DNA of 8,003 nucleotides from Bacteroidales bacterium (lineage in GTDB: Bacteria > Bacteroidota > Bacteroidia > Bacteroidales > UBA932). The DNA is taken from the NCBI GenBank assembly GCA_017429885.1, contig JAFROA010000347.1, forward strand, positions 1-8,003, written 5' to 3'. Positions 6,188 through 8,003 of the stretch are shown piece after piece. Numbering within the stretch: the first letter of the stretch is position 1; the number at the start of each line of letters is the position of its first letter. A program made the position numbers and the translations under genes. Under the pieces are notes generated by a model, which was not told where the DNA came from, searched no databases, and saw nothing but the letters and a program-made list of their open reading frames with translations.

Positions 6188-7327
6188 ATGGAACTATTTG
6201 ATGTATACAGTTTGTTTGACGTGACGCCGGTTCGGGCCAAGGGCACGAGAATATGGGACGACAAGGGCACCGAGTACCTGGATCTCTATGGCGGCCACGC
6301 GGTCATATCCGTAGGCCACTGCCATCCTCATTACGTGGAGACTATAACGGAACAGCTAAGCAAAATAGGATTCTATTCCAACAGTGTCCGCAACCCTCTC
6401 CAGGTGGAACTGGCGGAGAAGATAGGGGAGTTGTCGGGTTATCCGGATTATTCCTTATTCCTTTGCAACTCAGGAGCTGAAGCTAATGAGAACGCTTTGA
6501 AACTGGCTTCTTTCCACACAGGGGAGCGTCGTGTCATCGCTTTCAAGGGAGCCTTCCACGGGCGCACTTCCGGAGCTGTAGCCGTGACCGATAATCCCAA
6601 GATAAGGGCTCCTTTCAACAGCTGGCACGAGGTGACTTTCGTCGGGATGAATGAAATCGCGGCGGTAAAGGAGGAACTCTCCAAAGGAGACATAGCCGCT
6701 GTCATAATCGAGGGAATCCAGGGAGTTGGGGGAATCATCATCCCGGATGACGACTTCATGAGGAGCCTTAGGGATGTGACAAAAGAGGCTGGTGTGCCTC
6801 TTATTCTTGACGAGGTTCAGAGCGGATGCGGGCGTACAGGAAAATATTTCGCCCACCAATGGACAGGAATCCGTCCTGACTTGATCACTATGGCCAAGGG
6901 CATGGCGGGCGGCTTCCCGATAGGTGGTGTATTGATCTCTCCTGAGTTCGTGCCTGTAAAAGGAATGCTTGGAACCACATTCGGCGGCAATCATCTCGCC
7001 ATGGCCGCTGCCATAGCTGTCGCCGATATCATCAAAGACGAGAACCTTGTCCAGAACGCCTATGAGGTCGGTGAATACCTGAAATCCCGCCTTCAGGCGT
7101 TGGCTTCAGAGCCTGACGCCAACGGAATCAAAGAGGTTCGTGGCAGGGGACTGATGATTGGTGTTGAGTTCGATGGACCGATAGCGGAGTTGCGTCGGAA
7201 GCTGCTCTTCGAAAAGAAAGTGTTCACAGGCGTGTCGGGCAAGAACATGATCCGTCTCCTCGCGCCGCTCACTCTCAGCAAAGAAGATGTTGATATATTC
7301 ATTAAAGCATTGGAGGAATCACTATGA
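6188..7327 (+). CDS. argD: Acylornithine aminotransferase (class III, PLP-dependent)
   Basis: Transfers an amino group from glutamate to N-acyl-glutamate semialdehyde to give N-acylornithine. The 379-residue product shows the class III aminotransferase order: NSGAEANE (94-101, cofactor phosphate), FKGAFHGRT (119-127), EGIQGVGG (175-182), LILDEVQSGCGRTGK (205-219, Asp208 contacting the PLP ring nitrogen), MAKGMAGGFPIGG with the Schiff-base Lys237, and GTTFGGNHLA. The length is slightly short of E. coli ArgD (406) but usual for Bacteroidota. It starts 4 bp after argC, and its TGA overlaps the argF' start (ATGA). Related enzymes (ArgD, AstC) can handle both acetyl- and succinylornithine, so the acyl group is inferred from ArgF', not from this sequence. 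Ornithine aminotransferase is a less likely alternative given the operon. Confidence 0.95.
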   Translation: MELFDVYSLFDVTPVRAKGTRIWDDKGTEYLDLYGGHAVISVGHCHPHYVETITEQLSKIGFYSNSVRNPLQVELAEKIGELSGYPDYSLFLCNSGAEANENALKLASFHTGERRVIAFKGAFHGRTSGAVAVTDNPKIRAPFNSWHEVTFVGMNEIAAVKEELSKGDIAAVIIEGIQGVGGIIIPDDDFMRSLRDVTKEAGVPLILDEVQSGCGRTGKYFAHQWTGIRPDLITMAKGMAGGFPIGGVLISPEFVPVKGMLGTTFGGNHLAMAAAIAVADIIKDENLVQNAYEVGEYLKSRLQALASEPDANGIKEVRGRGLMIGVEFDGPIAELRRKLLFEKKVFTGVSGKNMIRLLAPLTLSKEDVDIFIKALEESL

Positions 7328-8003
7328 GATCTTTCTTTCATGTGAGCGACATAGGCGACTTGGCGTCTGCCCTACAGGAAGCCAAACACGTCAAAGCGAC
7401 TCCTTTCGCATGGAAGGAGCTCGGCCGGGACAAAACCATCATCCTGATCTTTTTCAACAGCAGCCTCAGGACACGTCTAAGTAGCCAGAAAGCAGCTCTC
7501 AATCTCGGGATGAACCCTATTGTCCTCAACGTCGGCGCTGATAGCTGGAAACTCGAGACCCAGTTGGGAGTCATCATGGACGGAGACAAGAGCGAGCATC
7601 TGAGGGAAGCTATCCCTGTGATCGGCAGCTATTGCGACATCATTGGAGTGCGCTCTTTCGCCGGTCTTACCGACCGGGAGTTTGATTATGCGGAATCAAT
7701 TCTAACCCAATTCATAGAATATTCAGGGAAGCCGGTTATAAGCCTTGAATCGGCGACTGTGCACCCCTGCCAGGCCTTCGCGGACCTGATAACCATTGAG
7801 GAATACAAGACGAAAGCCCGCCCGAAGGTCGTCATGACTTGGGCTCCGCATCCCCGCTCTCTTCCGCAGGCTGTCCCTAACTCATTCGCCGAATGGATGA
7901 ACGCCGCTGACGTGGACTTTGTGATCACCCATCCGAAGGGCTATGATCTGGATTCCCGTTTTGTCGGGAACGCGGTTGTCGAGTATGACCAGATGAAGGC
8001 CCT
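7324..8003 (+). CDS. argF': N-succinylornithine carbamoyltransferase-type ArgF', 3'-truncated
   Basis: Carbamoylates an N-acylated ornithine to N-acylcitrulline, the Bacteroidota and Xanthomonas variant of the ornithine carbamoyltransferase step. The first 226 codons of about 315-320 are present; the right edge cuts the gene. Seen: the carbamoyl-phosphate loop SSLRTR (46-51), Trp75 in the WKLET segment that reaches into the neighbouring subunit's site, GVRSFA with Arg110, HPCQAFADLITIEEY (HPxQ motif) and the proline-rich loop MTWAPHPRSLPQAVPNS typical of this subfamily and absent from ordinary OTCases. The sequence is very close to the B. fragilis succinylornithine enzyme as I recall it, without gaps around residue 90. 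Residue 90 (codon 7591-7593) is Ser in GDKSEHL; the B. fragilis enzyme has Pro90 and the Xanthomonas acetylornithine enzyme Glu92 there. It starts in a 4-bp overlap with argD, so it is part of the operon. The family is very sure; succinyl preference is an inference from one residue plus overall similarity. Confidence 0.95.
   Translation, partial: MRSFFHVSDIGDLASALQEAKHVKATPFAWKELGRDKTIILIFFNSSLRTRLSSQKAALNLGMNPIVLNVGADSWKLETQLGVIMDGDKSEHLREAIPVIGSYCDIIGVRSFAGLTDREFDYAESILTQFIEYSGKPVISLESATVHPCQAFADLITIEEYKTKARPKVVMTWAPHPRSLPQAVPNSFAEWMNAADVDFVITHPKGYDLDSRFVGNAVVEYDQMKA

Overview
The window looks like a chromosomal segment of a member of the Bacteroidota, most likely an uncultured Bacteroidales gut or rumen bacterium. 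The evidence is a transcarbamylase of the Bacteroides fragilis N-succinylornithine type, a GNAT acyltransferase sitting between argR and argG in place of a classical argA, ArgG/ArgC/ArgD proteins that closely resemble Bacteroides sequences as I remember them, a TAnnTTTG-type promoter element, and little Shine-Dalgarno sequence before the starts. The genus cannot be fixed from the sequence alone.

Layout. Positions 1-1107 (+) hold the 3' part of a CE15 glucuronoyl esterase-like gene, cut by the left edge. It converges, with a 17-bp gap and no clear hairpin terminator, on guaA (GMP synthase, minus strand, 2708 down to 1125). A divergent intergenic region (2709-2831) carries a candidate guaA promoter, a candidate argR promoter and three ARG-box-like operators. 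To the right runs a tight plus-strand arginine operon: argR, a GNAT acyltransferase, argG, argC, argD and argF', the last cut by the right edge. Gaps are 21 and 5 bp, then a 1-bp overlap, then 4 bp, then a 4-bp overlap, so one transcript with translational coupling is likely.

How the genes work together. The GNAT protein is the best candidate for acylating glutamate. ArgC reduces the acyl-glutamyl phosphate, ArgD transaminates the semialdehyde, ArgF' carbamoylates the N-acylated ornithine, and ArgG condenses citrulline with aspartate. ArgR would shut the operon down when arginine is plentiful. argB, argH and the deacylase are not in the window. ArgF' has Ser at the residue known to set acetyl- versus succinyl-ornithine preference, which points to a succinylated route as in B. 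fragilis.

Most notable observations: (1) a 60-bp inverted pair of 28-bp palindromic repeats lies in frame inside argC and adds about 20 codons, with compensatory base changes between the two copies; (2) Ser90 in ArgF' predicts succinylornithine use; (3) three ARG boxes sit on one helical face around the argR promoter, which argues that argR starts at a GTG 18 bp inside the longest reading frame.
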